NCBI RefSeq assembly: GCF_013340935.1
Contig: NZ_WHOS01000004.1
Coordinates: 141,748-205,747 of the forward strand
Source of the DNA: Azospirillum melinis
Lineage (GTDB): Bacteria; Pseudomonadota; Alphaproteobacteria; Azospirillales; Azospirillaceae
Length of the DNA: 64,000 nucleotides
Direction: 5' to 3'
Below are positions 16,910 through 30,407 of this stretch, in pieces; the first letter of the stretch is position 1; every line of letters starts with the position of its first letter. The position numbers and the translations under genes were made by a program. The notes under the pieces were generated by a model, which made no database searches, was not told where the DNA came from, and worked only from the letters and a program-made list of their open reading frames with translations.

Positions 16910-18178
16910 ATGGCTCAGGTTCAAGCCACCAAGTTCAAGAATCCGGTCGTGAACTGGATCGACAGCCGCCTGCCGATCTTCACGATGCTGGATCACGAGT
17001 ACAACCACTACCCGATGCCGCGGAACGTCAACTATCTGTGGGCGTTCGGTGCGATTGCCGGCATCATGCTGATGATCATGATCGCCACGGGCCTGTTCCT
17101 GGCGATGCAGTACTCGTCCCACACCTCGCTGGCCTTCGATTCGGTCGAGCGCATCATGCGCGACGTGAATTACGGCTGGCTGATCCGTTACGTCCACGCC
17201 AACGGCGCGTCGATGTTCTTCATCGCCGTCTACATCCACATGTTCCGCGCGCTCTATTACGGCTCCTACAAGGCCCCGCGCGAGATCCTGTGGATCCTGG
17301 GCGTCATCATCTTCCTCGTCATGATGGGCACCGCCTTCATGGGCTATGTGCTGCCGTGGGGCCAGATGAGCTTCTGGGGCGCCACCGTCATCACGAACCT
17401 GTTCTCGGCCTTCCCCATCGTCGGCGACCCCATCGTCACGCTGCTGTGGGGCGGCTTCTCGGTCGACAACCCGACGCTGAACCGCTTCTTCGCGCTGCAC
17501 TTCCTGCTGCCCTTCGTCCTCTTGGGTCTGGTGATCCTGCACACGGCGGCGCTGCATGTCTGCGGCTCGAACAACCCGCTCGGCATCGACCCGAAGGGCC
17601 CGCAGGACACCGTTCCGTTCAACCCGTACGTCACGCTGAAGGACGGCTTCGCGGTGGTGATCTTCATGATCATCTTCGCGGTGTTCGTGTTCTTCATGCC
17701 GAACTACATGGGCCATCCGGACAACTACATCCCGGCCAACCCGCTGGTGACCCCGGCGCACATCGTGCCGGAATGGTACTTCCTGCCCTTCTACGCCATG
17801 CTGCGCGCGATCCCGGACAAGCTGGGCGGCGTGCTGGCGATGTTCGGCTCGATCGCGCTGCTGGCCTTCCTGCCGTGGCTCGACCGCTCCAAGGTCCGCA
17901 GCTGCAAGTTCCGTCCGGTCTACCGCCAGTTCTTCTGGATCCTGGCCATCGACGCCCTGATCCTGGGCTATGCCGGCGCCATGCCGGCCGAGGGCTCCTG
18001 GCTGGTGATCGCGCGCATCGGCACCTTCTACTACTTCTTCCACTTCCTGGTCCTGCTGCCGGTGCTGGGCAAGCTGGAGCGCACGCGTCCGCTTCCCAAC
18101 AGCATCTCCGAGTCCATTCTGAAGGGCGGGGGCAGCATCGCCGCCGGCGCCCATGCCAAGCCGATGGAGAAGGCCTGA
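16910..18178 (+). CDS. petB: Cytochrome b subunit of the bc1 complex
   Basis: A 422-residue, multi-helix cytochrome b, the quinol-oxidising membrane core of complex III. It contains [22 protein letters not shown] (haem ligand histidines), [19 protein letters not shown] (Qo-site region with GYVLPWGQ), [21 protein letters not shown] (second pair of haem ligands) and the [13 protein letters not shown] motif equivalent to the PEWY loop. It lies 30 nt after petA and overlaps petC by one base. Confidence 0.97.
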   Translation: MAQVQATKFKNPVVNWIDSRLPIFTMLDHEYNHYPMPRNVNYLWAFGAIAGIMLMIMIATGLFLAMQYSSHTSLAFDSVERIMRDVNYGWLIRYVHANGASMFFIAVYIHMFRALYYGSYKAPREILWILGVIIFLVMMGTAFMGYVLPWGQMSFWGATVITNLFSAFPIVGDPIVTLLWGGFSVDNPTLNRFFALHFLLPFVLLGLVILHTAALHVCGSNNPLGIDPKGPQDTVPFNPYVTLKDGFAVVIFMIIFAVFVFFMPNYMGHPDNYIPANPLVTPAHIVPEWYFLPFYAMLRAIPDKLGGVLAMFGSIALLAFLPWLDRSKVRSCKFRPVYRQFFWILAIDALILGYAGAMPAEGSWLVIARIGTFYYFFHFLVLLPVLGKLERTRPLPNSISESILKGGGSIAAGAHAKPMEKA

Positions 18179-18939
18179 TGCGCGCGTTGAAGACTGCAAT
18201 CCTCTCGGCGGCGCTGGCTCTCGGCATCGCCGGGGCCGCGCAGGCCTCCGAAGGCGTGCACATCCCCAAGCAGACCTGGCCGCATGCCGGCATCTTCGGC
18301 ACCATCGACAAGGCGGCGGCGCAGCGCGGCTTCCAGATCTACAAGGAAGTCTGCTCGGCCTGCCATTCCATGCGTCTGGTGCCGATCCGCACGCTGGCCG
18401 GCATCGGCTTCAAGGAAGACGAGCTGAAGGGCATCGCGTCCGGCTATGAGGTGCAGGCCGGCCCGAACGACGCGGGCGAGATGTTCATGCGCCCGGGCCT
18501 GCCGTCCGACCGCTTCCCGTCGCCCTTCGCCAACGATCAGGCGGCCCGCGCGTCGAACAACGGCGCCCTGCCGCCGGACCTGTCGCTGATGGCCAAGGCC
18601 CGCGTCGGCGGCGAGGATTACCTCTACGCCTTCCTGACCGGGTTCGAGGAGCCGCCGGCCGACGTCCACGTGATGCCCGGCATGAACTACAACAAGGTGT
18701 TCCCCGGCCATCAGGTCGGCATGCCGAACATCCTGCAGCCCGACGGCGTCACCTTCGCCGACGGCACCAAGGCGACGGTGGAGCAGCAGGCGCACGACGT
18801 GGCGACCTTCCTGACCTTCGTCGCGGAGCCGCACCTCGACGCCCGCAAGCAGATGGGCGTCAAGGTCATCCTGTTCCTGCTGGTGCTGGCCGGCCTGATG
18901 TACGCCGCCAAGCGCAAGCTGTGGAGCACGCTGCACTGA
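18178..18939 (+). CDS. petC: Cytochrome c1
   Basis: A 253-residue cytochrome c1. A signal peptide ([23 protein letters not shown]) precedes the c-type haem site CSACH (Cys59, Cys62, His63); a Met in VMPGMNYN is the likely sixth ligand. The C-terminal helix MGVKVILFLLVLAGLMYAAKRK anchors the protein to the membrane. The start overlaps the petB stop as TGATG. A strong terminator follows 34 nt after the stop. Confidence 0.96.
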   Translation: MRALKTAILSAALALGIAGAAQASEGVHIPKQTWPHAGIFGTIDKAAAQRGFQIYKEVCSACHSMRLVPIRTLAGIGFKEDELKGIASGYEVQAGPNDAGEMFMRPGLPSDRFPSPFANDQAARASNNGALPPDLSLMAKARVGGEDYLYAFLTGFEEPPADVHVMPGMNYNKVFPGHQVGMPNILQPDGVTFADGTKATVEQQAHDVATFLTFVAEPHLDARKQMGVKVILFLLVLAGLMYAAKRKLWSTLH

Positions 18940-18973
18940 GCCTGACGGTTCGGTTGAGGCAATTGGTATCTGG

Positions 18974-19006
18974 ACAGGGCGCCCCATGGGGCGCCCTGTT
19001 CTTTTT
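18974..19006 (+). terminator. Intrinsic terminator of petABC
   Basis: Two perfectly complementary 13-base arms (18974-18986, 18987-18999) form an uninterrupted palindrome centred on CCATGG, followed by TTCTTTTT (18999-19006). The stem plus T-run makes this the clearest intrinsic terminator in the window. Confidence 0.88.
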
Positions 19007-19051
19007 GGGGGAGCGTGTCGTCGGGCGACGCAAGGCAAGGCGGAGAAGACA

Positions 19052-19603
19052 ATGGTGGACAGTCTGATCGACGAGATCGTCGATTTCTGGTTCGACGAGG
19101 CGATGAAGCCCTACTGGTTCCGCAGGTCGGCCAGCTTCGACCGCGCGGTGGCCGACACGCTGGGCCCGCATTACGAGGCGGCGGCCCGCGGCGACTACGA
19201 TGACTGGATCGAGGATGTCGACGGCTGCATCGCGCTGTGCGTGCTGCTCGATCAGGTGCCGCGCAACATGTTCCGCGACGACCCGCGCGCCTTCGCCACC
19301 GATGCCAAGGCGCGGGGGGTGAGCGAGCATGCCGTCGCCAACGGCTTCGATCTGGAATGCACCGCCGACGAGCGGACCTTCCTCTATCTGCCCTTCGAGC
19401 ATGACGAGGACATGGGCAGCCAGGAACGCTCCGTTGCGCTGTTCACCGAACGGGTGGGCGACGAGACGACGATCCGCTATGCCGAACGCCACCGCGAGAT
19501 CATCGGGCGCTTCGGCCGCTTTCCCCACCGCAACGCCATCCTCGGCCGTGCGAGCACACCGGAGGAGGAGGCATTCCTCCAGGAACCCGACTCCTCCTTC
19601 TGA
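19052..19603 (+). CDS. DUF924 family protein
   Basis: A 183-residue TPR-like helical protein of the DUF924 family. The signature segments are VDFWFDEAMKPYWFRRSASFDRAV, CIALCVLLDQVPRNMFRDDPRAFATD, ERTFLYLPFEHDEDMGSQERSV and FGRFPHRNAILGRASTPEEEAFL. The start ATG 19052 has GGCGGAGAAG upstream; an earlier ATG at 18986 lies in the terminator and is rejected. Family function is not established. It stands alone and is convergent with a response-regulator gene. Confidence 0.88.
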   Translation: MVDSLIDEIVDFWFDEAMKPYWFRRSASFDRAVADTLGPHYEAAARGDYDDWIEDVDGCIALCVLLDQVPRNMFRDDPRAFATDAKARGVSEHAVANGFDLECTADERTFLYLPFEHDEDMGSQERSVALFTERVGDETTIRYAERHREIIGRFGRFPHRNAILGRASTPEEEAFLQEPDSSF

Positions 19604-19630
19604 GGATGTGAGGCCAGGCCGGCAGCGACA

Positions 19631-20509
19631 TCAAGCAGGTTGCGGCGCCAGCCAGCGCTCCAGCGCACCCAGCAGGTCGGCACGGCGGACCGGCTTGGTC
19701 AGATAGTCGTTCATCCCGGCTGCCAGGCAGCGGATGCGGTCCTCGGGCTGGGCGTTGGCGGTGACGGCGATGATCGGGATGCGCGCCCGGTCGTCGCCCA
19801 TCCGGCGGATGGTGGCGGTGGCGGTGGCGCCGTCCATGTCGGGCATGGCGACGTCCATCAGCACCGCCTCGGGCGGCACCGGCGCCTGGGCGACGGCCTC
19901 CACCGCCTCCGCCCCGCCATTGGCGGTCTCGACCGAGAAGCCGGCCTTGGCGAGCAGCCCGGCCACCACCATGCGGTTGGTGGCGCTGTCGTCCACCACC
20001 AGAAGCCGCCCGCCGCGCGACCGCGCCCAGTTCAACAGAAGCTCGCCGTCGGTGGTGCGGGAGGGCAGGGCCGCCGGCATGTCGAGCACCGCGCGCCGCG
20101 ATCCGTCGGCCTCCTCGGTCACGCTCATCTGCGCGCCCAGGCCCGCCAGCAGCCGTCGCATGAAATCCTTGTTGAACCCGTCCTCGCACCTGGCCTCATA
20201 GCGGCCATGCAGCTCCGCCCGGAGGACGACCGAGTCCTCACCGCTGGGCAGCGCCGACAACCGCAGATCGAGCCGGCCCGGTGCGGCGCTGGCGATGGCG
20301 CTGGCGGCCAGTGCGTTGCACAGGCTGCTGACCGTTTCCGCATTGCCGATCAGGCGCGGCGGCGTGCCGGTCCGAACGCCGACATCCAGGGAGATCCCCC
20401 GCCCCAGCGCCAGGGCCGTGGTGGAAACCGCCAGCATGCGGGCCATCGCTTCCGGAGCGAACGCCGTCCCCCTGTGGTGGGGGGCGTGATGCAGAATGTC
20501 ACCGTTCAT
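19631..20509 (-). CDS. Response regulator with an N-terminal domain resembling a kinase remnant
   Basis: A 292-residue protein with a canonical receiver domain at about 166-288: acidic pair Asp173/Asp174 (LLVVDDSATNRM), phospho-acceptor Asp219 (LMDVAMPDMDG), Thr250 and Lys272 (LTKPV). The first 160 residues look like a degenerate histidine-kinase dimerisation/ATPase half (SLDVGVRTGTPPRLIGNAETVSSLCNAL, LLAGLGAQMSV). The N and G boxes are not recognisable. It resembles the tail of a hybrid kinase or an orphan regulator. No output DNA-binding domain is present and no partner kinase is adjacent. Confidence 0.78.
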   Translation of the reverse strand: MNGDILHHAPHHRGTAFAPEAMARMLAVSTTALALGRGISLDVGVRTGTPPRLIGNAETVSSLCNALAASAIASAAPGRLDLRLSALPSGEDSVVLRAELHGRYEARCEDGFNKDFMRRLLAGLGAQMSVTEEADGSRRAVLDMPAALPSRTTDGELLLNWARSRGGRLLVVDDSATNRMVVAGLLAKAGFSVETANGGAEAVEAVAQAPVPPEAVLMDVAMPDMDGATATATIRRMGDDRARIPIIAVTANAQPEDRIRCLAAGMNDYLTKPVRRADLLGALERWLAPQPA

Positions 20510-20526
20510 GGCCCGCCATTGGCAAA

Positions 20527-20544
20527 ATGCAAAGCAGCTTGCAT
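20527..20544. promoter_or_regulatory. ATGCAA-N6-TTGCAT dyad upstream of the response regulator
   Basis: A perfect 6-bp inverted repeat with a 6-nt spacer, 18-35 nt upstream of the response-regulator start (20509). The core TGCAA resembles half-sites seen at the pccR-pccB region. A role as an operator is conjecture. Confidence 0.3.
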
Positions 20545-20761
20545 CGATCGGCTCAGAAAAGGACCGAGGTCCGCGATCCGGCCGATCTTGCGACCAATTC
20601 TCAGCAAGTTGCGGGCCAGCGGCGCATCGTTTCGCGCGCCGCGCGCGGCAAAGCGCGTTATCCTGCAACGACATACTTGGGTAAGTCGACCAAGCTGTGG
20701 CGACCGGCGCCGGAGACCTGGCTGCATGGCGGATTCGATTTCCGGGAGAGCGGCAGGGCGG

Positions 20762-22210
20762 TCAGCCGGACGGTGTGTCCGGCGGGTTGAACAGGTAGGG
20801 CACGAAGCTGCGGTGATGCTCGTTCACCCGCAGCTCGCTGCCGATCGGCGGGAAGGCGCGCTGCTGGCAGTCGGTGCGTTCGCACAGGCGGCAGTTCACG
20901 CCGATCGGCACCGCTGCCTTCATGTCGGTGATGTCGATGCCGGCGGCATAGACCAGTTCCGGCGCGTGGCTGGCCTCGCAGCCCAGCCCGACGGCGAATT
21001 GCCGTGACGGCTTCAGATAGGCGCCGCCGCGCTTGGTCACCGTGCGGGCGATGCTGATGTAGGCGGTGCGGTCCGGCATCTGGGCGAACTGCACCAGGAT
21101 CTTGCCGGGCTGGGCGAAGGCCTCGTGCACGTTCCACAGCGGGCAGGCGCCGCCGAAGCGGGCGAAGTGGAAGCGCGTCGCCGAATGGCGCTTGGTGATG
21201 TTGCCGGCCATGTCGACCCGCACGAAATAGAAGGGCAGGCCGCGGGCGCCCGGCCGTTGCAGGGTGGACAGCCGGTGGCAGACCTGCTCGAAGCTGGCGG
21301 AAAAGCGGCTCTGCAACTGCTCGACATCGTGACGCAGGGCGCGGGCCTGAGCAGCGAAGGCGCGGTAGGGCAGCACCAGCGCCCCGGCGAAATAGTTGGC
21401 GAGCCCGACCCGGCAGATCGACCGCGCGTCCTCGCTGGAGAATTTCGCCTGCTCCACCAGCTCGTCGATCTGGTCGCCGAATTCCAGCAGCGCGATCTGG
21501 TTCGCCATGTGGAAGGCGCGGCTGGAACTGGTCAGCAGGGCCGACAGCCGCAGGGTGCCGGTGGAGGCGTCGTAGCTGCGCATGGCGGTGTCGCCCGCCT
21601 CGTCGGCGACGATCTTCACCCGCACGTCGTGGCGCCGCTTCAGATAGGCGGCGAGTTCGTTCAGCAGCGATCCGGAATGGATCTTCTCGCTGTCCCACAG
21701 CCGCTCCGCCGCCTCGTCCAGCGGACCGATGTAGTTGTTGCAGTAGTGGAAATAGTCCCGAACCTCCTCATACGGAAATTGCGGTCCGGCAAAGCTGTCA
21801 TTCTGCTCGCTGTTGGACAGGCTGTCGGTCAGCGACTGCACCCGTTCATGCAGCTTCTGATAGGCCTGATGCAGGCTGAGCACGCGGCGGGCCAGTTCCG
21901 GACTGGATCCCACCACGCTGCGCAGTTCCGCCGCGGTCAGCGGCGCACCGGCGAACAGCGGGTCGGCCAGCGCCTCGCGCAGGTCGGAGACCAGCCGGCT
22001 GTCCTCGTCCTCCAGGAAAGCCGACAGTTCCAGCTCGAAGGTGGCGGCGATCCGCATCAGCACCGGCAGGGTCAGCGGACGCTGGTTGTTCTCCAACTGG
22101 TTGAGATAGCTGGGAGAAAGTTCCAGCGTCTTGGCCAGCGACGCCTGGGTCAGGCCGCGCTGTTCGCGCAGGCGGCGCAGCTTGTAGCCAAGGAACAGCT
22201 TCTTTTGCAT
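20762..22210 (-). CDS. pccR: Short-chain fatty acyl-CoA regulator, PccR/ScfR type (XRE family)
   Basis: A 482-residue regulator. An N-terminal Cro/CI helix-turn-helix (about 8-62: LRRLREQRGLTQASLAKTLELSPSY) is followed by an ImmA/IrrE-like region (about 150-300) and the C-terminal DUF2083-type domain with clustered cysteines (NCRLCERTDCQQRAF). This architecture defines the ScfR family; in Rhodobacter sphaeroides, PccR activates propionyl-CoA carboxylase genes in response to acyl-CoA. Divergence from pccB by 230 nt with TTTGCAAA-type motifs between supports the same role here. The start MQKKLFLGYKLRRL is the usual family start. Confidence 0.92.
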   Translation of the reverse strand: MQKKLFLGYKLRRLREQRGLTQASLAKTLELSPSYLNQLENNQRPLTLPVLMRIAATFELELSAFLEDEDSRLVSDLREALADPLFAGAPLTAAELRSVVGSSPELARRVLSLHQAYQKLHERVQSLTDSLSNSEQNDSFAGPQFPYEEVRDYFHYCNNYIGPLDEAAERLWDSEKIHSGSLLNELAAYLKRRHDVRVKIVADEAGDTAMRSYDASTGTLRLSALLTSSSRAFHMANQIALLEFGDQIDELVEQAKFSSEDARSICRVGLANYFAGALVLPYRAFAAQARALRHDVEQLQSRFSASFEQVCHRLSTLQRPGARGLPFYFVRVDMAGNITKRHSATRFHFARFGGACPLWNVHEAFAQPGKILVQFAQMPDRTAYISIARTVTKRGGAYLKPSRQFAVGLGCEASHAPELVYAAGIDITDMKAAVPIGVNCRLCERTDCQQRAFPPIGSELRVNEHHRSFVPYLFNPPDTPSG

Positions 22211-22255
22211 GCGTATAAATTCCTGCCCGGCGCCGGCCTTGGAAATCAGCCGTTC

Positions 22256-22346
22256 TTCGCAATCTTAGCAAGCACAAATCGGCATTTGCAAAGGGCTTCG
22301 CAACTTCGCACCTTTTTGCGAAGAGGCTGTTTGAAGCGCTGCGAAG
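22256..22346. promoter_or_regulatory. Cluster of ScfR/PccR-like operator half-sites between pccR and pccB
   Basis: The region holds TTCGCAA (22256-22262); TTTGCAAA (22285-22292) followed after 4 nt by TTCGCAAC (22297-22304); a perfect inverted repeat CTTCGCA (22304-22310) / TGCGAAG (22317-22323); and a further TGCGAAG (22340-22346). As I recall, the R. sphaeroides PccR site is TTTGCAAA-N4-TTTGCAAA; the 22285-22304 unit matches that layout closely. Confidence 0.65.
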
Positions 22347-22440
22347 TTTGTGAATAATCCGCGGCGTTCCGGTGAACGATTGCGTCGCCTGCCGCCGGAA
22401 CGGGGACGGTCATTGAGACGACAAGGAATGGGAACGCCCG

Positions 22441-23973
<1,533 letters not shown>

Positions 23974-23984
23974 GGGCCGGCAGC

Positions 23985-25985
<2,001 letters not shown>

Positions 25986-26019
25986 CGGGAAAACTCTTAC
26001 AGCGTAAGGGCATTCAGAC

Positions 26020-26619
26020 ATGGCTTACGAGTTTTCGCCCCTCGTCCGTCCGGTCCCGCTGCTCGGCACGCTGGTGCCGCAAGGCGGCCTCGCCAAGATG
26101 GCGATGGCGGCCGTGCTCGGCAGCGTGCTGATGGCGGTCTCCGCCAAGGTGCAGGTGCCATTCTACCCGGTGCCGATGACGCTGCAGAGCATGGTCGTCA
26201 TGCTGCTGGGCATGGCTTACGGCAGTCGGCTCGCGGTCGCCACCGTGCTGCTCTATCTTGCCGAGGGGCTGGCCGGCCTGCCGGTCTTCGCGGGGGCGGG
26301 TGCCGGCCCGGCCTACATGATGGGGCCGACCGCCGGCTATCTGGTCGGCTTCGTCCTCGCGGCCGGGGTGATCGGCCTGCTGGCCGAACGCGGCTGGGAC
26401 CGCAGCCCGGCCAAGGCGGTCGCCGCCATGGCGCTGGGCCACGCGATGCTGTTCGTTCCGGGCGTGGCGTGGCTCGCGCTGCTGTTCGGCGTGGACAAGG
26501 CGCTGGCGGCCGGCCTGTGGCCTTTCTGGGCAGCCACCCTGCTGAAGACCGCGCTGGGTGCGGTGCTGATGCAGGCCGCCTGGAAAATCGTCGCCCGCTG
26601 TTCGGCGCGGCGAGGATGA
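26020..26619 (+). CDS. bioY: Biotin transporter BioY
   Basis: A 199-residue integral membrane S-component of the biotin ECF transporter, with about six hydrophobic segments. Family motifs include VQVPFYPVPMTLQSMVVMLLGM near the first helices, LAEGLAGLPVFAGAGAGPAYMMGPTAGYLVGF, and a C-terminal AALLKTALGAVLMQAAW-like helix. It lies 34 nt after pccA, whose product needs biotin, so co-expression makes sense. No bioMN genes are nearby, suggesting solitary function or use of distant ATPases. Its stop overlaps the ATG of a pccA-tail remnant. Confidence 0.93.
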   Translation: MAYEFSPLVRPVPLLGTLVPQGGLAKMAMAAVLGSVLMAVSAKVQVPFYPVPMTLQSMVVMLLGMAYGSRLAVATVLLYLAEGLAGLPVFAGAGAGPAYMMGPTAGYLVGFVLAAGVIGLLAERGWDRSPAKAVAAMALGHAMLFVPGVAWLALLFGVDKALAAGLWPFWAATLLKTALGAVLMQAAWKIVARCSARRG

Positions 26620-26729
26620 AAAGGATGAACAGGATTCTGCGCGTGTCGCAGGACGGGACGGTCGCGAAAATCCACGCGGTGCCGGGCGGCAGCCTGGCGG
26701 TCGATCAGAAGATCGTGGAATTCGCGTAA
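26616..26729 (+). pseudogene. Degenerate duplicate of the pccA 3' end
   Basis: A 37-codon frame (MKRMNRILRVSQDGTVAKIHAV, ending VDQKIVEFA) repeats the last 35 codons of pccA. DNA is identical over 33 nt (26645-26677 vs 25901-25933) and over 35 nt (26691-26725 vs 25947-25981) at a constant offset of 744 nt. The biotin motif EAMKMEN has become RMKRMNR, so the biotin acceptor context is lost, and the fragment is far too short to be a biotinyl domain. Its ATG overlaps the bioY stop as ATGA, so it might still be translated. I read it as a remnant of the event that placed bioY here. Confidence 0.8.
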
Positions 26730-26772
26730 CCGTATAAGAAGAAGAAACGCAATCGAGAGGAAGCGTCGCCCC

Positions 26773-26812
26773 TGCCCCCTTCCACCGGCCGTCCGTCTGG
26801 CGGAAGGGGGCA
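26773..26812 (+). terminator. Long hairpin between the pccA-tail remnant and mutase gene
   Basis: TGCCCCCTTCC (26773-26783) and GGAAGGGGGCA (26802-26812) form a perfect 11-bp stem with an 18-nt loop, 57 nt before the mutase start. There is no T-run. It may be a weak terminator separating pccBA-bioY from the mutase gene, or a REP-like repeat. Confidence 0.4.
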
Positions 26813-26869
26813 TCGGGGGGACCGCACTGCCAACACCCTACGCCCATAAGAAGCCATCAGGAGGCGTCG

Positions 26870-29023
<2,154 letters not shown>

Positions 29024-29033
29024 TGAGTGGTGG

Positions 29034-29066
29034 CGGGAAGGGCGAAGGCTCTTCCCGTTCCTGTTT
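29034..29066 (+). terminator. Terminator-like hairpin after the mutase gene
   Basis: CGGGAAGGGC (29034-29043), loop GAAG, GCTCTTCCCG (29048-29057), one wobble pair, followed by TTCCTGTTT. It closes the propionate operon before the more A/T-rich ccd region. Confidence 0.6.
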
Positions 29067-29142
29067 CGGGCGGCCCCGAACTGGACAGGATAGAGCAGTG
29101 TCACTATCCTTAGCACAGTGACGCATGGTCGGGAGCCGTTCG

Positions 29143-29334
29143 ATGTCCAGGATCGATCCAGCCAAGAAGAATGAGCATCCCGTTTCCGATACGCTGGAAA
29201 ATGCATCCCCTGTGTCGTCCATGGATGCCGAAAAGAAGAAATGGATGGAGGACAATCGGGCGGCGTTTGCCGCCTACGATGCGTTGGTGGACCGGCTTGG
29301 CCTTTTCGGTGAAGAGCACCGGAACTTCGAATGA
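29143..29334 (+). CDS. ccdA: CcdA-type antitoxin
   Basis: A 63-residue antitoxin. The C-terminal half fits the CcdA toxin-binding tail: KKWMEDNRAAFAAYDALVDRLGLFGEEHRNF, with the invariant W, N, Y, G-F and R-F positions. The N-terminal DNA-binding part (MSRIDPAKKNEHPVSDTLEN) is short and diverged. ATG 29143 with GGGAG upstream is preferred over ATG 29125. It overlaps ccdB by ATGA. The stretch is visibly more A/T-rich than its neighbours, consistent with acquisition by transfer. Confidence 0.85.
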   Translation: MSRIDPAKKNEHPVSDTLENASPVSSMDAEKKKWMEDNRAAFAAYDALVDRLGLFGEEHRNFE

Positions 29335-29651
29335 GATTTCTCGACGTTTGCCTCAATCCGGCAGCGAAGGGAAAGAAAAATCACCCCATTCCCTATCTCT
29401 TGATCGTTCAGGGTGATTATGTCGGCATCGACAGAACCCGTGTGGTCGTTCCGTTGATGCGGTCGTCCGAAGTTGAAACTCCAATTCCCAAGATCATGCC
29501 CCCGATCATGATCGGTAACGAGCAGTTCGTCGTCGTGACGCCGCAGATCATCGCTTTGCCCGTTGCGCAAATCGGCGCCGTCATCGCGTCCGCAGCCGAT
29601 GCCCATTCCGACATCCGCCGCGCCATCGACGTCCTGACAGGCGACTTTTGA
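29331..29651 (+). CDS. ccdB: CcdB-type toxin
   Basis: A 106-residue CcdB-fold protein: MRFLDVCLNPAAKGKKNHPIP, then a beta-rich body with DRTRVVVPLMR, MIGNEQFVVVTPQIIALPVAQIGAV and a C-terminal helix DIRRAIDVLTGDF. F-plasmid CcdB poisons DNA gyrase through its last residues (Trp99, Gly100, Ile101); here the end reads TGDF, so the Trp-Gly pair is missing. The fold assignment is firm; gyrase poisoning is not. It overlaps ccdA (ATGA) and the next gene (TTGA). Confidence 0.82.
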   Translation: MRFLDVCLNPAAKGKKNHPIPYLLIVQGDYVGIDRTRVVVPLMRSSEVETPIPKIMPPIMIGNEQFVVVTPQIIALPVAQIGAVIASAADAHSDIRRAIDVLTGDF

Positions 29652-30340
29652 CCGTCACCGCCGAAACCGACCTCTACGCTCCCGTCAAAGCCTTCCTCGA
29701 AGCCCAGGGCTATGACGTGAAGGCGGAGATCCGCGGCTGCGATCTCGTCGCCACGCGCGGGGACGAGCCGCCGGTGATCGTCGAGCTGAAGAAGCGCTTC
29801 ACCCTCGACCTTGTGCTGCAAGGCGTTGACCGGCTGGCGCTCAGCGACAGCGTCTATCTCGCCGTGCCGCAGCCGGGGCGCAAGGCGACCGGGCCGTCTC
29901 CCCTCGACGGCGACGTGAAGAAGCTCTGCCGGCGGCTGGGGCTCGGCCTGCTGATGGTCGATCCGGGTCTGGCCGAAGGGCGGCAGGTCGCCGTGCTGCT
30001 CGACCCCGTCCCCTACACCCCGCGCAAGGACAGGAAGCGCACCCACCGCCTGCTCGGCGAGCATGCCCGCCGGGTCGGCGATCCCAACCGCGGCGGCTCC
30101 ACCCGGGTCGCCATCGTCACCGCCTACCGCCAGGATGCGCTGCGCATCGCCCGCCTGCTGCGCGGCGGGCCGCTGACCGTCGCGGCGCTGCGCAAGGCCG
30201 GGGCGCCGAAGGATGTCGGGCCGATGCTGCAGCGCAATGTCTATGGCTGGTTCGAGCGGGTCGGGCGCGGCACCTACGCGCTGACCCCGGCCGGCGTCAA
30301 GGGGGTGGAGGCGTTCGCCCATGCCCTGGCGGAGGCGTGA
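29648..30340 (+). CDS. DUF2161 protein with PD-(D/E)xK nuclease-like core and winged helix
   Basis: A 230-residue protein beginning at TTG 29648 inside the ccdB stop (TTGA). The N-terminal 100 residues look like a PD-(D/E)xK fold: GYDVKAEIRGCDLVATRGDEPPVIVELKKRF supplies Glu27, Asp32 and Glu46-x-Lys48. The C-terminal part (about 165-225) looks like a winged helix (LTVAALRKAGAPKDVGPML, VYGWFERVGRGTYALTPAG). The family is known as DUF2161 and its activity is not established. Overlap with ccdB suggests coupled translation with the toxin-antitoxin pair. Confidence 0.8.
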   Translation: MTVTAETDLYAPVKAFLEAQGYDVKAEIRGCDLVATRGDEPPVIVELKKRFTLDLVLQGVDRLALSDSVYLAVPQPGRKATGPSPLDGDVKKLCRRLGLGLLMVDPGLAEGRQVAVLLDPVPYTPRKDRKRTHRLLGEHARRVGDPNRGGSTRVAIVTAYRQDALRIARLLRGGPLTVAALRKAGAPKDVGPMLQRNVYGWFERVGRGTYALTPAGVKGVEAFAHALAEA

Positions 30341-30407
30341 CACTCCGCACCGCCAAGCCTATGATCGTCGCCACCAAATCCACGATCACAAAAGGCTGGA
30401 GCCCGCT

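Noticed and set aside
15920..18199. Minus-strand open frame of 759 codons under petAB
   Set aside because: Antisense shadow of bc1 genes; low-complexity His/Arg/Asp composition.
26773..26812. Riboswitch (cobalamin or biotin related) before the mutase gene
   Set aside because: Only a simple hairpin is present; no B12-box-like sequence could be found by eye.
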